This document shows positions 25,642-34,788 of a stretch of 64,000 nt of DNA, piece by piece (the first letter of the stretch is position 1; every line of letters begins with the position of its first letter). A program made the position numbers and the translations under genes. The notes under the pieces are model-generated. The model made no database searches. It worked only from the letters and a program-made list of their open reading frames with translations, and was not told the DNA's origin. This DNA comes from UBA6059 sp040219045 (GTDB taxonomy: Bacteria; Bacteroidota; Bacteroidia; Cytophagales; Cyclobacteriaceae): NCBI GenBank assembly GCA_965229505.1, contig OZ245881.1, forward strand, positions 4,836,001 to 4,900,000, in the 5' to 3' direction.

Positions 25642-26994
25642 GTGGATAAGATCAATGCGAGTGTATTAGTGGTCGATGATGATAGTGACGTACTCGCTAC
25701 TGCAAAAGTATTTCTCAAGCAGCGATTTGATCGGGTTCAGACTGAAGCAGACCCTGCGCAGATCAGTTTGAGATTAAAGGAGTTTGACTATGATGCCGTC
25801 CTGCTCGACATGAATTTTAAGAAGGGTGAGCAGGATGGTGCCGCGGGTCTCTCTGCCCTATCGGAAATCATCAAGCAGGCACCAGGTACTACGGTCATAA
25901 TGATGACTGCCTACGGTGAGGTCAATCTGGCTGTAGAAGCTATGAAAAATGGAGCTGCTGACTTCATTACCAAGCCCTGGCGCAATGAGAAGCTCTTCAC
26001 TACGATCACCAATGCATTGAAACTCAAAAAATCAGGCGAACAGCTTGAGGGACTGAAAGCCCTTCAGCGAGGGAATCCGGCATTTTCAGAATTGATCGGA
26101 TCATCTCCTCGTGCGCTACAAGCCATTGACCTTATCAGGAAAGTAGGGCCTACTGACGCCAGCATATTAATTAAGGGTGAGAATGGCACGGGTAAAGAGC
26201 TGGCTTCCAGAGCTATCCATGAATCTTCAGAACGGAAAGATGAAATTTTCGTGTCAGTAGATCTTGGGGCGCTGACAGGGTCGCTGTTCGAAAGCGAGCT
26301 ATTTGGTCATGTCAAAGGCGCATTTACAGATGCCAAAGCTGATAAAGTCGGTCGCTTTGAGCTAGCCAATGGTGGTACGCTGTTTCTGGATGAGGTCGGT
26401 AATCTACCCCTACCATTGCAGGCCAAATTACTCACGGTTCTCCAAAATCGCACCATTCAGCGGGTCGGTTCTTCCAAGTCTGTGCCAGTGGATATACGTC
26501 TGATCTGCGCCACTAATGCTCCCCTATTGGAAATGGTCAACAATGGACAGTTTCGACAGGACTTGCTCTATCGTATTAACACCATCGAGTTGGAAATGCC
26601 GGCACTAAGGGATCGGGAAGGCGATATTCCGCTGCTTGCCAACCACTTTCTATCCCTATACAGCAATAAGTACAAGCGGGGAGGCAAAGTCCTTGACAGA
26701 CATATCATCAAGCATCTGGAGGCGTATCATTGGCCAGGTAATGTGCGGGAACTACAGCAGACCATCGAGCGCGCCATTATCCTCAGCGATGACCAGCCTA
26801 TTCAGCTCAGTGATATTGGATTGCCAGGCACACGGCTAGAGGAAGATAATCAAAACCTCGACCTGAAGTCAAACGAGAAAAGGCTGATTTTGAAGGCTTT
26901 GGAAAAGAATGGTGGTAATGTAACACATGCCGCCAAGTCGCTGGGCATTGATCGGTTGGCTCTTTACCGAAGAATGGAGAAATATGGTATTTAA
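25642..26994 (+). CDS. sigma-54-dependent response regulator, NtrC family
   Basis: 450 residues. Receiver domain 5-125 with acidic pocket VVDDDSD and phospho-acceptor Asp56 in AVLLDMNF. AAA+ domain about 145-375 with Walker A (GENGTGKE), the sigma-54 contact loop as GAFTDA in place of the usual GAFTGA, Walker B (GGTLFLDEVGNL) and RINTIELEMPALRDREGDIP. C-terminal Fis-type helix-turn-helix (GGNVTHAAKSLGIDRLALYR). Start is GTG 25642. It activates sigma-54 promoters after phosphorylation, most likely by the kinase encoded next, whose start lies inside this gene's 3' end. Confidence 0.93.
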   Translation: MDKINASVLVVDDDSDVLATAKVFLKQRFDRVQTEADPAQISLRLKEFDYDAVLLDMNFKKGEQDGAAGLSALSEIIKQAPGTTVIMMTAYGEVNLAVEAMKNGAADFITKPWRNEKLFTTITNALKLKKSGEQLEGLKALQRGNPAFSELIGSSPRALQAIDLIRKVGPTDASILIKGENGTGKELASRAIHESSERKDEIFVSVDLGALTGSLFESELFGHVKGAFTDAKADKVGRFELANGGTLFLDEVGNLPLPLQAKLLTVLQNRTIQRVGSSKSVPVDIRLICATNAPLLEMVNNGQFRQDLLYRINTIELEMPALRDREGDIPLLANHFLSLYSNKYKRGGKVLDRHIIKHLEAYHWPGNVRELQQTIERAIILSDDQPIQLSDIGLPGTRLEEDNQNLDLKSNEKRLILKALEKNGGNVTHAAKSLGIDRLALYRRMEKYGI

Positions 26995-28342
26995 TCGATT
27001 CGCCATTTTCCTGCTAATTCGGGTGCTAGTTCTATTAGCGGTATTGATTGGTTTGGCCTCCATCTTTGGGCGTGAAGAGTTGTTCTTCACCCAGGTACTA
27101 TTGGCGATTGTAGTGCTGGGGCTGGTTTACGAACTCCTGTGGTTTGTCAACAGAACTAATCGCCATCTCAACCGATTTTTGATGGCTGTCTTCGATAAAG
27201 ACATGACGGCCAAATTCAATGAGAAGGACATGTCTGAGAGTTTCAACCAACTCAATCAGAGCTTTATCAAGGTGGTACAAGAGATCAAAACTGCCAAGCT
27301 GGAAAGAGAGGCGCAGTATCAATACTTAAAAAAGATCATAGATCATATAGACCTGGGAATCATCTCCTTAAATGATCGCGATGAAATTGAGCTCATTAAT
27401 ACAAAAGCCGCCGACCTGCTACGCATACCCGAGGTGAAGTCCTGGCAGCTTTTGAAAAACCAGAACACTGCTTTCTTTGAAGCAATTCAGCATTTTGATC
27501 AGGTAAGCAATCGCCTGCTGGAGATCAACATCAATGGAGAGTTTAAGCAACTGTCGGTAACCATCAGTAAGCTGAAGCTATTAGGCATCACCTACCGGAT
27601 CATCACTTTTAAAGACATCAAAACAGAGATTGCTCAGAAGGAGATCGAGGCATGGCACAAGCTGATCAGGATACTCACCCACGAGATCATGAACTCCGTC
27701 ACTCCTATTGCTTCCATGACTGAAACAGTACAAATGCTACTCAACGAAAATGGACAAGTGAAGGGAGTTACTAATTTGACTGATGAGCAGCTAGAGGATA
27801 TTGCCTTCTCCGTAGACACTATTAATAACAGAGCGGAAGGGTTACTGCATTTTGTCTCCGACTACCGTAAACTGACCAAGATACCTTCACCAGTCACTAA
27901 GGAATTGGATATCGAGCTACTATTTAAGCAGGTGTTTCAACTGGAAGATCGTGCGATCAAAAAAGCCAATATCCTAACTAGCACATCTATTCGACAGCAA
28001 ACTATAAAAGCCGACCCTGCCCTTATTTCTCAGGTGCTGATCAATCTGGTCAAGAACGCTATTGAGGCGTTTGAACAGGTTGATTCCGCTAGGGAAAAAT
28101 CGATTGGACTAAGCGCGGAAACTACCAATGGGTTTGATATCATCTGTGTAGCTGACAATGGTTCTGGAATCAGTGAAGACAAGATGGAGAAAATATTCAT
28201 CCCCTTCTTCTCCACCAAAGACGATGGCTCTGGTATTGGCCTGAGCCTATCCAGGCAGATTCTCAATCTACATGGAGGCTACCTCGAGGTGAAGAGCGAG
28301 ATGGGTGTTGGGACTGAGTTTAGGTTGTATTTATCCAAATAA
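26984..28342 (+). CDS. sensor histidine kinase paired with the sigma-54 regulator
   Basis: 452 residues from ATG 26984, overlapping the regulator gene by 11 bases. Two N-terminal TM helices (about 5-25 and 33-53) with almost no periplasmic loop, a HAMP-like linker, a PAS-like domain (ILDHIDLGIISL-type segment, about 115-210), phospho-acceptor histidine in RILTHEIMNSVTPIASM, and an ATPase domain with NLVKNAIEAF, ADNGSGISE and GSGIGLSLSRQIL. The lack of an external domain suggests sensing in the membrane or cytoplasm, possibly through the divergent permeases. The 3' end overlaps cysM (opposite strand) by 12 bases. Confidence 0.92.
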   Translation: MVFNRFAIFLLIRVLVLLAVLIGLASIFGREELFFTQVLLAIVVLGLVYELLWFVNRTNRHLNRFLMAVFDKDMTAKFNEKDMSESFNQLNQSFIKVVQEIKTAKLEREAQYQYLKKIIDHIDLGIISLNDRDEIELINTKAADLLRIPEVKSWQLLKNQNTAFFEAIQHFDQVSNRLLEININGEFKQLSVTISKLKLLGITYRIITFKDIKTEIAQKEIEAWHKLIRILTHEIMNSVTPIASMTETVQMLLNENGQVKGVTNLTDEQLEDIAFSVDTINNRAEGLLHFVSDYRKLTKIPSPVTKELDIELLFKQVFQLEDRAIKKANILTSTSIRQQTIKADPALISQVLINLVKNAIEAFEQVDSAREKSIGLSAETTNGFDIICVADNGSGISEDKMEKIFIPFFSTKDDGSGIGLSLSRQILNLHGGYLEVKSEMGVGTEFRLYLSK

Positions 28343-29209
28343 GTCCGAACTCAAGTACCGATCCCCCCTGTCACAGTTGATGAAGACGATGGTGCCATGA
28401 TCAATCTCACTGGCCACCTGTAAAGCTGCGGTCAAAGCTCCTCCGGTACTCATTCCTGCTAAGATGCCCTCCTCTTTGGCTAATCTGCGTGTCATATTGG
28501 TTGCATGCTCCTCACTCACATCGATGACCCTATCTACCCGATCCGGTTCGAAGATTTTCGGTAGAAACTCGGGCGACCAGCGTCTTATTCCCGGGATTTT
28601 TGACCCATCTGTGGGTTGGGTTCCTACTATCTGGATAGACGGGTTCTGCTCTTTGAGATAGCGACTGACTCCCATAATAGTACCCGTAGTGCCCATAGCC
28701 GAGACGAAATGCGTCACTTCGCCTTGCGTATCTTTCCAGATCTCAGGGCCAGTCGTTTTATAATGCCCCTTGTAATTATCAGCGTTCCCAAACTGATTGA
28801 GCATATGATAACCATCCTCCTTAGCCATTTTCTCAGCAAGCTCTCTCGAATACTCGATGGTCTGAGCGGCTGGAGTTAGGATGACTTTGGCTCCATAGGC
28901 TTCCATGGCCAGGACACGCTCTCGGGTGGAGTTATCAGGCATTATTAATGTCATTTCTACTCCCATCACTTTGGCAATCATCGCTAGCGCAATACCTGTA
29001 TTACCACTGGTAGCTTCTACAAGTTGATCCCCCTTCTTAATATCGCCTCTTTCCAGCGCGCTACTGATCATATTGAAAGCAGCACGGTCTTTCACACTTC
29101 CGCCAGGATTCTGGCCTTCCATTTTCGCCAGGAGTCGTACCTTCTTGTTCACAGGTATTACCTGTAACTCAACAAGTGGTGTGTTGCCAATGAGATCAAA
29201 GAGCTTCAT
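28331..29209 (-). CDS. cysM: cysteine synthase B (O-acetylserine sulfhydrylase)
   Basis: 292 residues. PLP lysine in PGGSVKDRAA, phosphate/substrate loop EATSGNTGIAL, glycine-rich SAMGTTGTIMG, and the CysM hallmarks GIRRWSPE and NCDRGDRYLSS. Makes cysteine from O-acetylserine and sulfide or thiosulfate. It starts 2 bases after the cysE stop, so cysE-cysM is one operon and the two enzymes provide consecutive steps. The 3' end runs 12 bases into the convergent kinase gene. Confidence 0.93.
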   Translation of the reverse strand: MKLFDLIGNTPLVELQVIPVNKKVRLLAKMEGQNPGGSVKDRAAFNMISSALERGDIKKGDQLVEATSGNTGIALAMIAKVMGVEMTLIMPDNSTRERVLAMEAYGAKVILTPAAQTIEYSRELAEKMAKEDGYHMLNQFGNADNYKGHYKTTGPEIWKDTQGEVTHFVSAMGTTGTIMGVSRYLKEQNPSIQIVGTQPTDGSKIPGIRRWSPEFLPKIFEPDRVDRVIDVSEEHATNMTRRLAKEEGILAGMSTGGALTAALQVASEIDHGTIVFINCDRGDRYLSSDLFG

Positions 29210-29211
29210 TC

Positions 29212-30045
29212 TTAAGACTGCTTTAGTAGGTAAAGATCCGTTTGCTCCGTATCGTTGTTGTACATTTTCACCTGGTAGTACACCTTGCTATTGGGTGGAA
29301 GGCTTCTTGTTATCCATACATTGCCTCCGACCGTAGTACCCCGACCAATGACCGTGTCTCCACCAAGGATAGTCGCCCCTGCATAAATGACCACTTCATC
29401 TTCAATCGTCGGGTGCCTTTTGGTCTCTGCATCTCGCTTATCAACGCTCAAGGCTCCTAGCGTCACGCCCTGATAGACTTTTACCCTGTCCCCGATCACA
29501 GTAGTCTCCCCGATAACCACACCTGTACCATGATCAATGCAGAAATGTCTTCCGATAGTCGCTCCAGGGTGAATATCAATACCGGTCTTGCTATGCGCAT
29601 GCTCTGTAATGATCCTCGGAATTATCTTCACGCCTAACAGATGCAATGCATTGGCAATCCTATATGCTGCAATAGCATAAAAGCCAGGGTACGTCCTTAC
29701 AATTTCGCTGATACTCTTGGCAGCAGGATCCCCTTCATACGTAGCTCTGATATCCTGCCAGATCGCCTCATGGATTTGCGATAGCTGCTCGAAGAAGAAA
29801 CGCGCGGTATCTACCAAATCCGGCTTTATACCTATCGGATTTCTGGTAAGAAGTTCGTCTAACGTCAATTCCAATTTCTGTAAGTGGATGGACAATTCCT
29901 TCTTGGACATAAAACTTCTCATGCCTACTTCAGGAAAGAGCGTCTCCAACAAGTCATCAAAAAACTGCGAAATGAGCTTAGGTGATGGGCACGTGGGGCA
30001 ATCCTCGTGCTGCTGATACAGCTTGTCCAAAAATGTCTGATCCAT
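29212..30045 (-). CDS. cysE: serine O-acetyltransferase
   Basis: 277 residues: an N-terminal helical SATase domain and a C-terminal left-handed beta helix of hexapeptide repeats (GIDIHPGATIGRHFCIDHGT, then GVVIGETTVIGDRVKVYQGV). The catalytic Asp-His pair lies in IDHGTGVVIGE. It acetylates serine for cysteine synthesis and normally associates with the sulfhydrylase. The C-terminal tail after WITRSLPPNSKVYYQVKM is about 20 residues, longer than minimal. First gene of the cysE-cysM operon. NCBI names for this branch are often EpsC. Confidence 0.92.
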   Translation of the reverse strand: MDQTFLDKLYQQHEDCPTCPSPKLISQFFDDLLETLFPEVGMRSFMSKKELSIHLQKLELTLDELLTRNPIGIKPDLVDTARFFFEQLSQIHEAIWQDIRATYEGDPAAKSISEIVRTYPGFYAIAAYRIANALHLLGVKIIPRIITEHAHSKTGIDIHPGATIGRHFCIDHGTGVVIGETTVIGDRVKVYQGVTLGALSVDKRDAETKRHPTIEDEVVIYAGATILGGDTVIGRGTTVGGNVWITRSLPPNSKVYYQVKMYNNDTEQTDLYLLKQS

Positions 30046-30130
30046 AGCCCGTTTAACTTGAAAAAAATCTAAAAGTTCCGATATTGTGATGAATAGTCAT
30101 CCCAAAACCTCAACTATGAATTATTCAGCC

Positions 30131-30799
30131 ATGAAGAACTATAAGACCAATCCCTCAAAGGTTAGATGTGCATTACTCGTTTTTGTAGCGATGCTAGCAT
30201 CCGTTTCAAATAGCTACTCACAGGATACTGAATGGACTCCCATTTTTGATGGAAGTTCGCTTGACGATTGGGAGCATGTTGGAGATGGGGACATGCAGCT
30301 GATCGACGGGGGGCTGATCAAAACCATCGGAGGAATGGGGCTGCTGTATTATACTCCGCAGAAGTTTGAGGATGTGCAAATCAAAGTGGTCTTCAACAAT
30401 ATTCGGGAAAGTAACGCGGGAGTATTTATAAGAATCCCTGAAGCACCTACCGAGCCTTGGATGCCCGTAAACAAGGGCTATGAGGTACAAATCGATAACA
30501 AAGAAGACGACTATCACGCCACCGGTGTACTCTACTCCCTGACCAAGGCAAAGGGTCGTTTCAGCAAAGGGGATCAGTGGAATACGATGATCATCACCTT
30601 AGATGGAGATCGGACGATGGTAGAGGTCAATGGTAACCTGGTGACTGACTATACGGAAGGCGATCCCGTACCCGAAAAGGTGGAAGACTATGAGCCCGAC
30701 CGTGGGCTGAGGCCAAATGCCGGATATATTGGTCTACAAAATCATGGCGGTGATGATGTGGTGCTGTTTAAAGAAGTGAGTGTTAGGTCTATAAAGTAG
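30131..30799 (+). CDS. secreted DUF1080 (3-keto-disaccharide hydrolase-like) protein
   Basis: About 222 residues. Signal peptide KVRCALLVFVAMLASVSNSY precedes the DUF1080 domain: WTPIFDGSSLDDWEHVGDGD, ESNAGVFIRIPE, GYEVQIDNKEDDYHATGVLY, YIGLQNHGGDDVVLFKEVSV. The jelly-roll family includes enzymes that cleave 3-keto-glycosides and often sits beside Gfo/Idh/MocA oxidoreductases, as here. ATG 30131 gives the best signal peptide; ATG 30116 or 30089 are alternatives. Expected in the periplasm. Confidence 0.85.
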   Translation: MKNYKTNPSKVRCALLVFVAMLASVSNSYSQDTEWTPIFDGSSLDDWEHVGDGDMQLIDGGLIKTIGGMGLLYYTPQKFEDVQIKVVFNNIRESNAGVFIRIPEAPTEPWMPVNKGYEVQIDNKEDDYHATGVLYSLTKAKGRFSKGDQWNTMIITLDGDRTMVEVNGNLVTDYTEGDPVPEKVEDYEPDRGLRPNAGYIGLQNHGGDDVVLFKEVSVRSIK

Positions 30800-30880
30800 G
30801 GTGGTAAAACTGCTTCAATTCCATATATCCGAGGGTTGTCTTGGGTGTTTTTCAAGTGGTTGTTAATTCTGTCGCTCCAA

Positions 30881-30908
30881 TACCCACCTCTAACTCCTCC
30901 AAGGAGTA
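30881..30908. repeat. degenerate copy of the intergenic palindromic element
   Basis: ACCCACCTCTAACTCCTCC followed by AAGGAGTAGAAT repeats the layout of 7501-7528 (ACCCACCTAAC, hairpin, GAAT) with a different stem: ACTCCT-CCA-AGGAGT. It lies between converging genes. Relationship is by eye. Confidence 0.4.
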
Positions 30909-30931
30909 GAATCGCCTTGATAGTATGCTAA

Positions 30932-32356
30932 TCACAGCTTCACCTTCCAGTCACCTCTATAATTTCGTTTTACAAAAGCATTTGCCGGTTCAAAATTGGT
31001 GATGCGCATATTGTCACCATCCCAGAGTAGCTGCTTTCTTCCCGGGAAACTATCCCGAGACTCTTCGCTCACCTTGCCTTCACGGAAGTTGAAACTACGA
31101 ACAGCCAGGTTGCCCATCAGCACTGTCTCGGTCAATGGACCGGCCACATCGAATGGTGAGCTGGTATAGGTTCCAAAACCTGACTTACAGGCCTTGACCC
31201 ACTGCTGTTGATGTCCATTGGCACCATTTTCGACAAACGGCTTTGTTGATTCCGGTAGGCTGGCCAAGTCCATCTTGGAAGTAGGTAGTAAGGTGGCATT
31301 CCGTCCAAAGAGTCCCGCCATGAGCTTACCAGAAGTACCTTCGAAGATCATGCCTCCATCCCACTCGCCCATGGGTTCCTCGGGCTTCAGCTCGTCTGGC
31401 CTTCTCGGCAGGATACCACCGTCATACCATACCATTTCCACGGGAGGCATGTTGTCACGGGCTGGGAATTTCAAATGAATCTTGGCTGATGGTGGGAAGC
31501 TATCCGTAAATACAGCCTGCTCGAAGAAACCGCTCCATACAGCTCCTGCACTACACTCTACCGCCTCAGGATATCCCAGATCAAGTGCCATATAAGGCAC
31601 GTCGATGAAGTGACAGCCCATATCTCCCAGTGCCCCGGTACCAAAGTCACCCCAGCCGCGCCAGTTGGCCGGAATGTAGATAGGGTTGAATGGGCGTTCC
31701 GGTGCTGTCCCAAGCCAAAGATCCCAATCCACCTCTTTCGGTACTTCAAATTCTCCGGTAGGTCGGGCTATACCCTGTGGCCATACAGGCCTGTTGGTCC
31801 ATACATGCACGGTATGCACATCTCCGATCAAGCCGTCTTTGATCCAGGTCTCGATGAGACGCGTATCATTACCACTACTTCCCTGATTTCCCATTTGCGT
31901 GACCACCTGATACTTCCTGGCCGCCATAGTCAACAAGCGAGCCTCGGCTATATCATGTGTCAGCGGCTTCTCAACGTAGATATGCTTGCCCATCTCCATG
32001 CATTTCATGGATTGCACAGCATGCATATGGTCTGGCGTGCTTATGAGCACAGCGTCGATGTTCTTATCCTCCGTCTCGAGCATCTCCCTGAAATCCCGAT
32101 AGTACGGTGCATTGGGAAACATCGTAACCATCTCGACCGCCTGTCGATCGTCCACATCACACAGCGCCACTATGTTGTCGGTACCCTCGTTAAAGGAGTT
32201 CCTTATATTCACCTTGCCTTTGCCTCCGGCTCCAATAGCGGCGATGTTGAGCTTATCACTTGGTGCTGTGTAACCCTTTCCTAGTACATGCCTTGGTACG
32301 ATGTAAAAGGCTGCAGCTCCGGCCGCTCCTTTTTTGACGAAATCTCTTCTTTTCAT
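30932..32356 (-). CDS. Gfo/Idh/MocA-family oxidoreductase with Tat signal
   Basis: 474 residues. It begins MKRRDFVKKGAAGAAAFYIV, a twin-arginine signal, so it is exported folded with its cofactor. NAD(P) Rossmann motif LNIAAIGAGGKGKVNI, then ALCDVDDR and the family motif IYVEKPLTHDIAEARLL with the catalytic EKP lysine. The C-terminal half is the beta-sheet substrate domain with a long WDLWLGTAPERPFNPIYIP insert seen in exported members. Probably oxidises or reduces the C3 position of a sugar in the periplasm together with the DUF1080 protein. The next oxidoreductase gene ends 7 bases upstream. Confidence 0.88.
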   Translation of the reverse strand: MKRRDFVKKGAAGAAAFYIVPRHVLGKGYTAPSDKLNIAAIGAGGKGKVNIRNSFNEGTDNIVALCDVDDRQAVEMVTMFPNAPYYRDFREMLETEDKNIDAVLISTPDHMHAVQSMKCMEMGKHIYVEKPLTHDIAEARLLTMAARKYQVVTQMGNQGSSGNDTRLIETWIKDGLIGDVHTVHVWTNRPVWPQGIARPTGEFEVPKEVDWDLWLGTAPERPFNPIYIPANWRGWGDFGTGALGDMGCHFIDVPYMALDLGYPEAVECSAGAVWSGFFEQAVFTDSFPPSAKIHLKFPARDNMPPVEMVWYDGGILPRRPDELKPEEPMGEWDGGMIFEGTSGKLMAGLFGRNATLLPTSKMDLASLPESTKPFVENGANGHQQQWVKACKSGFGTYTSSPFDVAGPLTETVLMGNLAVRSFNFREGKVSEESRDSFPGRKQLLWDGDNMRITNFEPANAFVKRNYRGDWKVKL

Positions 32357-32363
32357 AATGCAA

Positions 32364-33560
32364 TTACTTGACTTTCTGACTGATCACTCCTGTTTCTTTA
32401 TGCTTCAGAATCACTTTTTTACTACCGTCTGGCATGCGCTCTTCCTTCACCAGCCAATGGTTTTCATCATACTCACTTTTTACGCCGAGTTTTTTCACAT
32501 CGCTATCGCCTCGCCAGGTTTCCAGCTTTATCGGCTCCCATTGCTTTGACTTGGCAGATAAATAGCATGCATCTATAATGGCATTGACAACATAGCCATC
32601 ATAGAAGTCTTCCATCGGTTTCTCGTTATTATCGATCGCATTGAACATGTCGTGAAACATATTGTCATAGCCCAGAGCCCCCACTTCATCTCCTACCGGA
32701 AAAATCCAACCTCGTTCGGTTTCCGACTTTTCTGCCACATAGCCATCTTCACCCACAGCTGTAAACATCTCAAATCCCGTACGTAGAAAATGATCCATCC
32801 GTATCGTCCCTTCTACACCACTAACTTCATCTCTGAGATCCATTCCTCCTCTAAAGGTCCAGCTCACCTCAAACTGACCTATGGCGCCATTCTCATACTT
32901 GACCAGACCTATCCCATGGTCTTCAGCATTGATGGGTTTCACCTGGGTGTCTGCCCAGCACATCACTTCGACCGGTCTGATGTTCTTACCGATGAAGTTG
33001 CGGGCAATCTCGATACAATGGCAGCCAAGATCTACGATTGCGCCACCACCGGAGAGTTCATCGTTCCAGAACCAATCGCTGTGAGGACCAGGGTGTGTTT
33101 CTCTTGAACGCACCCAGAGGATATCACCGAGTGCGCCATTCTTTACTGACTGTATCGCTCTCAAAGTTTTGTGTGTATATACAAGGTCTTCTAAGTAACC
33201 GTGAAATACTCCGGCCTCCTCGACTGCCTGAAGCATCTGATATGCCTCTGCAGCCGTACGTCCCAATGGTTTTGTGCACAGTACCGCCTTTCCTGCTTTG
33301 GCGGTAGCGAGTACAGCTTCTAAATGTAAATGATTGGGCAAGCCGATTATTACCGTATCAATGTGATCGCTTGAGACGATTTCGGTCAGATCAGTATAGT
33401 ATTCCGATAGGTTGTACTTATCAGCAAATGCCTTACCCCGCTCTTCCGATCTTGAGTAGACACTTACTATTTTATCGGGCGATCGAGCGCTAAGTAAAGT
33501 AGCAACATAAAAATCAGAAATGAATCCCGTTCCGAGGATTGCAATACGCTTACCAGTCAT
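32364..33560 (-). CDS. Gfo/Idh/MocA-family oxidoreductase (cytoplasmic)
   Basis: 398 residues without a signal peptide. Rossmann motif IAILGTGFISDFYVATLL, VYSRSEERG, and CTKPLGRTAAEAY, where Thr replaces Glu in the usual EKP but the lysine is kept. The catalytic domain includes GGGAIVDLGCHCIEIARNF with the family histidine. Likely an NAD(P)-dependent sugar or inositol dehydrogenase acting on the product of the periplasmic partners. Upstream in the operon of the Tat-exported oxidoreductase. Confidence 0.88.
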   Translation of the reverse strand: MTGKRIAILGTGFISDFYVATLLSARSPDKIVSVYSRSEERGKAFADKYNLSEYYTDLTEIVSSDHIDTVIIGLPNHLHLEAVLATAKAGKAVLCTKPLGRTAAEAYQMLQAVEEAGVFHGYLEDLVYTHKTLRAIQSVKNGALGDILWVRSRETHPGPHSDWFWNDELSGGGAIVDLGCHCIEIARNFIGKNIRPVEVMCWADTQVKPINAEDHGIGLVKYENGAIGQFEVSWTFRGGMDLRDEVSGVEGTIRMDHFLRTGFEMFTAVGEDGYVAEKSETERGWIFPVGDEVGALGYDNMFHDMFNAIDNNEKPMEDFYDGYVVNAIIDACYLSAKSKQWEPIKLETWRGDSDVKKLGVKSEYDENHWLVKEERMPDGSKKVILKHKETGVISQKVK

Positions 33561-33648
33561 GGGTTAGTTTTTCGTTGTATCTTCCTGACAGTTTAATCAA
33601 TTGTTCATTCTCAATCAAGTAGATGGTGCCGTCTCATCATCAAATTCA

Positions 33649-34362
33649 ATGAAAATCATACGTTGCAAAGATTATCACGATCTTAGTCGAAGGGCTGTTC
33701 AGGTCATATTAACTCGAATCGAGGAAGAGCCTGATTTGCTCATGTGTGCCGCTACAGGCAATACTCCTAAGAGCACCTATAAGATGCTAGGTGCTACCGC
33801 AAAAACAAGAAACGTGGAGTGCTCGCAGGTAAAGGTTATACAATTAGATGAATGGGTTTCGCTATCTGCTGATCATGAGGCCAGCTGTCAGTATCAACTT
33901 GAAAAGGAGCTGATTAAACCACTTGATATCAATGAATTATGCTTGATCAATGGAGACAATGCTGAAATGGATAATGAGGTACTCAAAGTCAATGACTACC
34001 TCAGAACCAAAGGTCCTATTGACCTCTGTATACTAGGCATGGGTACGAATGGTCACCTCGGGTTCAACGAACCTTCAGATCGATTAACTGAGGAATGTCA
34101 TATCACATCCCTCTCTCGTGAATCAAGAGAGCATGTCATGATTGAAGGAGTGTCACCGACACCCAGTCAAGGCATTACGCTGGGTATGAGACAGATTCTT
34201 GACAGCCGTCAAATTCTGCTGTTGGTATCGGGAGATTCTAAAAGAGAAATATTCGCGGAGCTCTTGGCCGCAGACGAAGACCCCTCTCTCCCAGCTAGTT
34301 TTCTTAAAAATCACCCAAATGTGATTTGTTTGGTAGATCAGGAAGCTTATCCTAAATCCTGA
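33649..34362 (+). CDS. glucosamine/galactosamine-6-phosphate isomerase family protein
   Basis: 237 residues from ATG 33649; an in-frame TTG at 33601 adds 16 unconvincing residues. NagB/RpiA-fold segments are LLMCAATGNTPKSTYKML, VIQLDEWVSL and LCILGMGTNGHLGFNEP. In NagB the active-site motif is DGH; here it is NGH, as I recall for galactosamine-6-phosphate isomerases (AgaI type). It probably deaminates and isomerises an amino-sugar phosphate. Divergent from the oxidoreductase operon, which suggests shared sugar catabolism. Its TGA stop directly abuts the stop of the converging PIN gene. Confidence 0.82.
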   Translation: MKIIRCKDYHDLSRRAVQVILTRIEEEPDLLMCAATGNTPKSTYKMLGATAKTRNVECSQVKVIQLDEWVSLSADHEASCQYQLEKELIKPLDINELCLINGDNAEMDNEVLKVNDYLRTKGPIDLCILGMGTNGHLGFNEPSDRLTEECHITSLSRESREHVMIEGVSPTPSQGITLGMRQILDSRQILLLVSGDSKREIFAELLAADEDPSLPASFLKNHPNVICLVDQEAYPKS

Positions 34363-34788
34363 TTAGTCGAGCCGTCTTGCATGGCTGGCCAAAAATTCCT
34401 CGCAGTTGACCACTCCGATTTCTGAGAAGTAGAAATCTGATTTGTTTTCAGTGACAATGCAGTCACAGCCCTCTCTTAAAGCCGCATGGTATTGCATACC
34501 GTCTTCAAAGTCGTTTACAGCCTTATTGCTCAAGGCCTGTTTGACACACTGCTCATCGACAATAGCAATTGATAAATGATCTGAGAGCGTTCTAATCTTA
34601 CTCTTAGCAATGACGCTCCCACTTTTCTTAGCAGAAAAGTAAGCAGCAATGGATAAGCTCAATGGAGTAATGAAAAAACGAAACCCCCTCTGCCCACTCA
34701 GGCTAAGCAATCTGGAGGAATAAGTGAATACAGGATATTCCTTATTGAGTACTGATACAACTACATTGGCGTCTAACAGAACCTTCAC
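34363..34788 (-). CDS. PIN-domain toxin (VapC-like)
   Basis: 141 residues. The N-terminal MKVLLDANVVVSVLNKEYP carries the first catalytic Asp; the middle has NDFEDGMQYHAALREGCDCI with the second acidic cluster; the end has VTENKSDFYF with the third. This set defines a metal-dependent PIN ribonuclease. It overlaps the upstream gene by 4 bases, the usual antitoxin-toxin coupling. RNA target unknown. Confidence 0.85.
   Translation of the reverse strand: MKVLLDANVVVSVLNKEYPVFTYSSRLLSLSGQRGFRFFITPLSLSIAAYFSAKKSGSVIAKSKIRTLSDHLSIAIVDEQCVKQALSNKAVNDFEDGMQYHAALREGCDCIVTENKSDFYFSEIGVVNCEEFLASHARRLD

Noticed and set aside
31610..32284. Long open frame opposite the Tat-exported oxidoreductase gene
   Set aside because: It runs antisense through a well-conserved family protein and has no family features; similar antisense frames lie opposite the Asp-box genes (for example 8465-8857 and 6102-6518).
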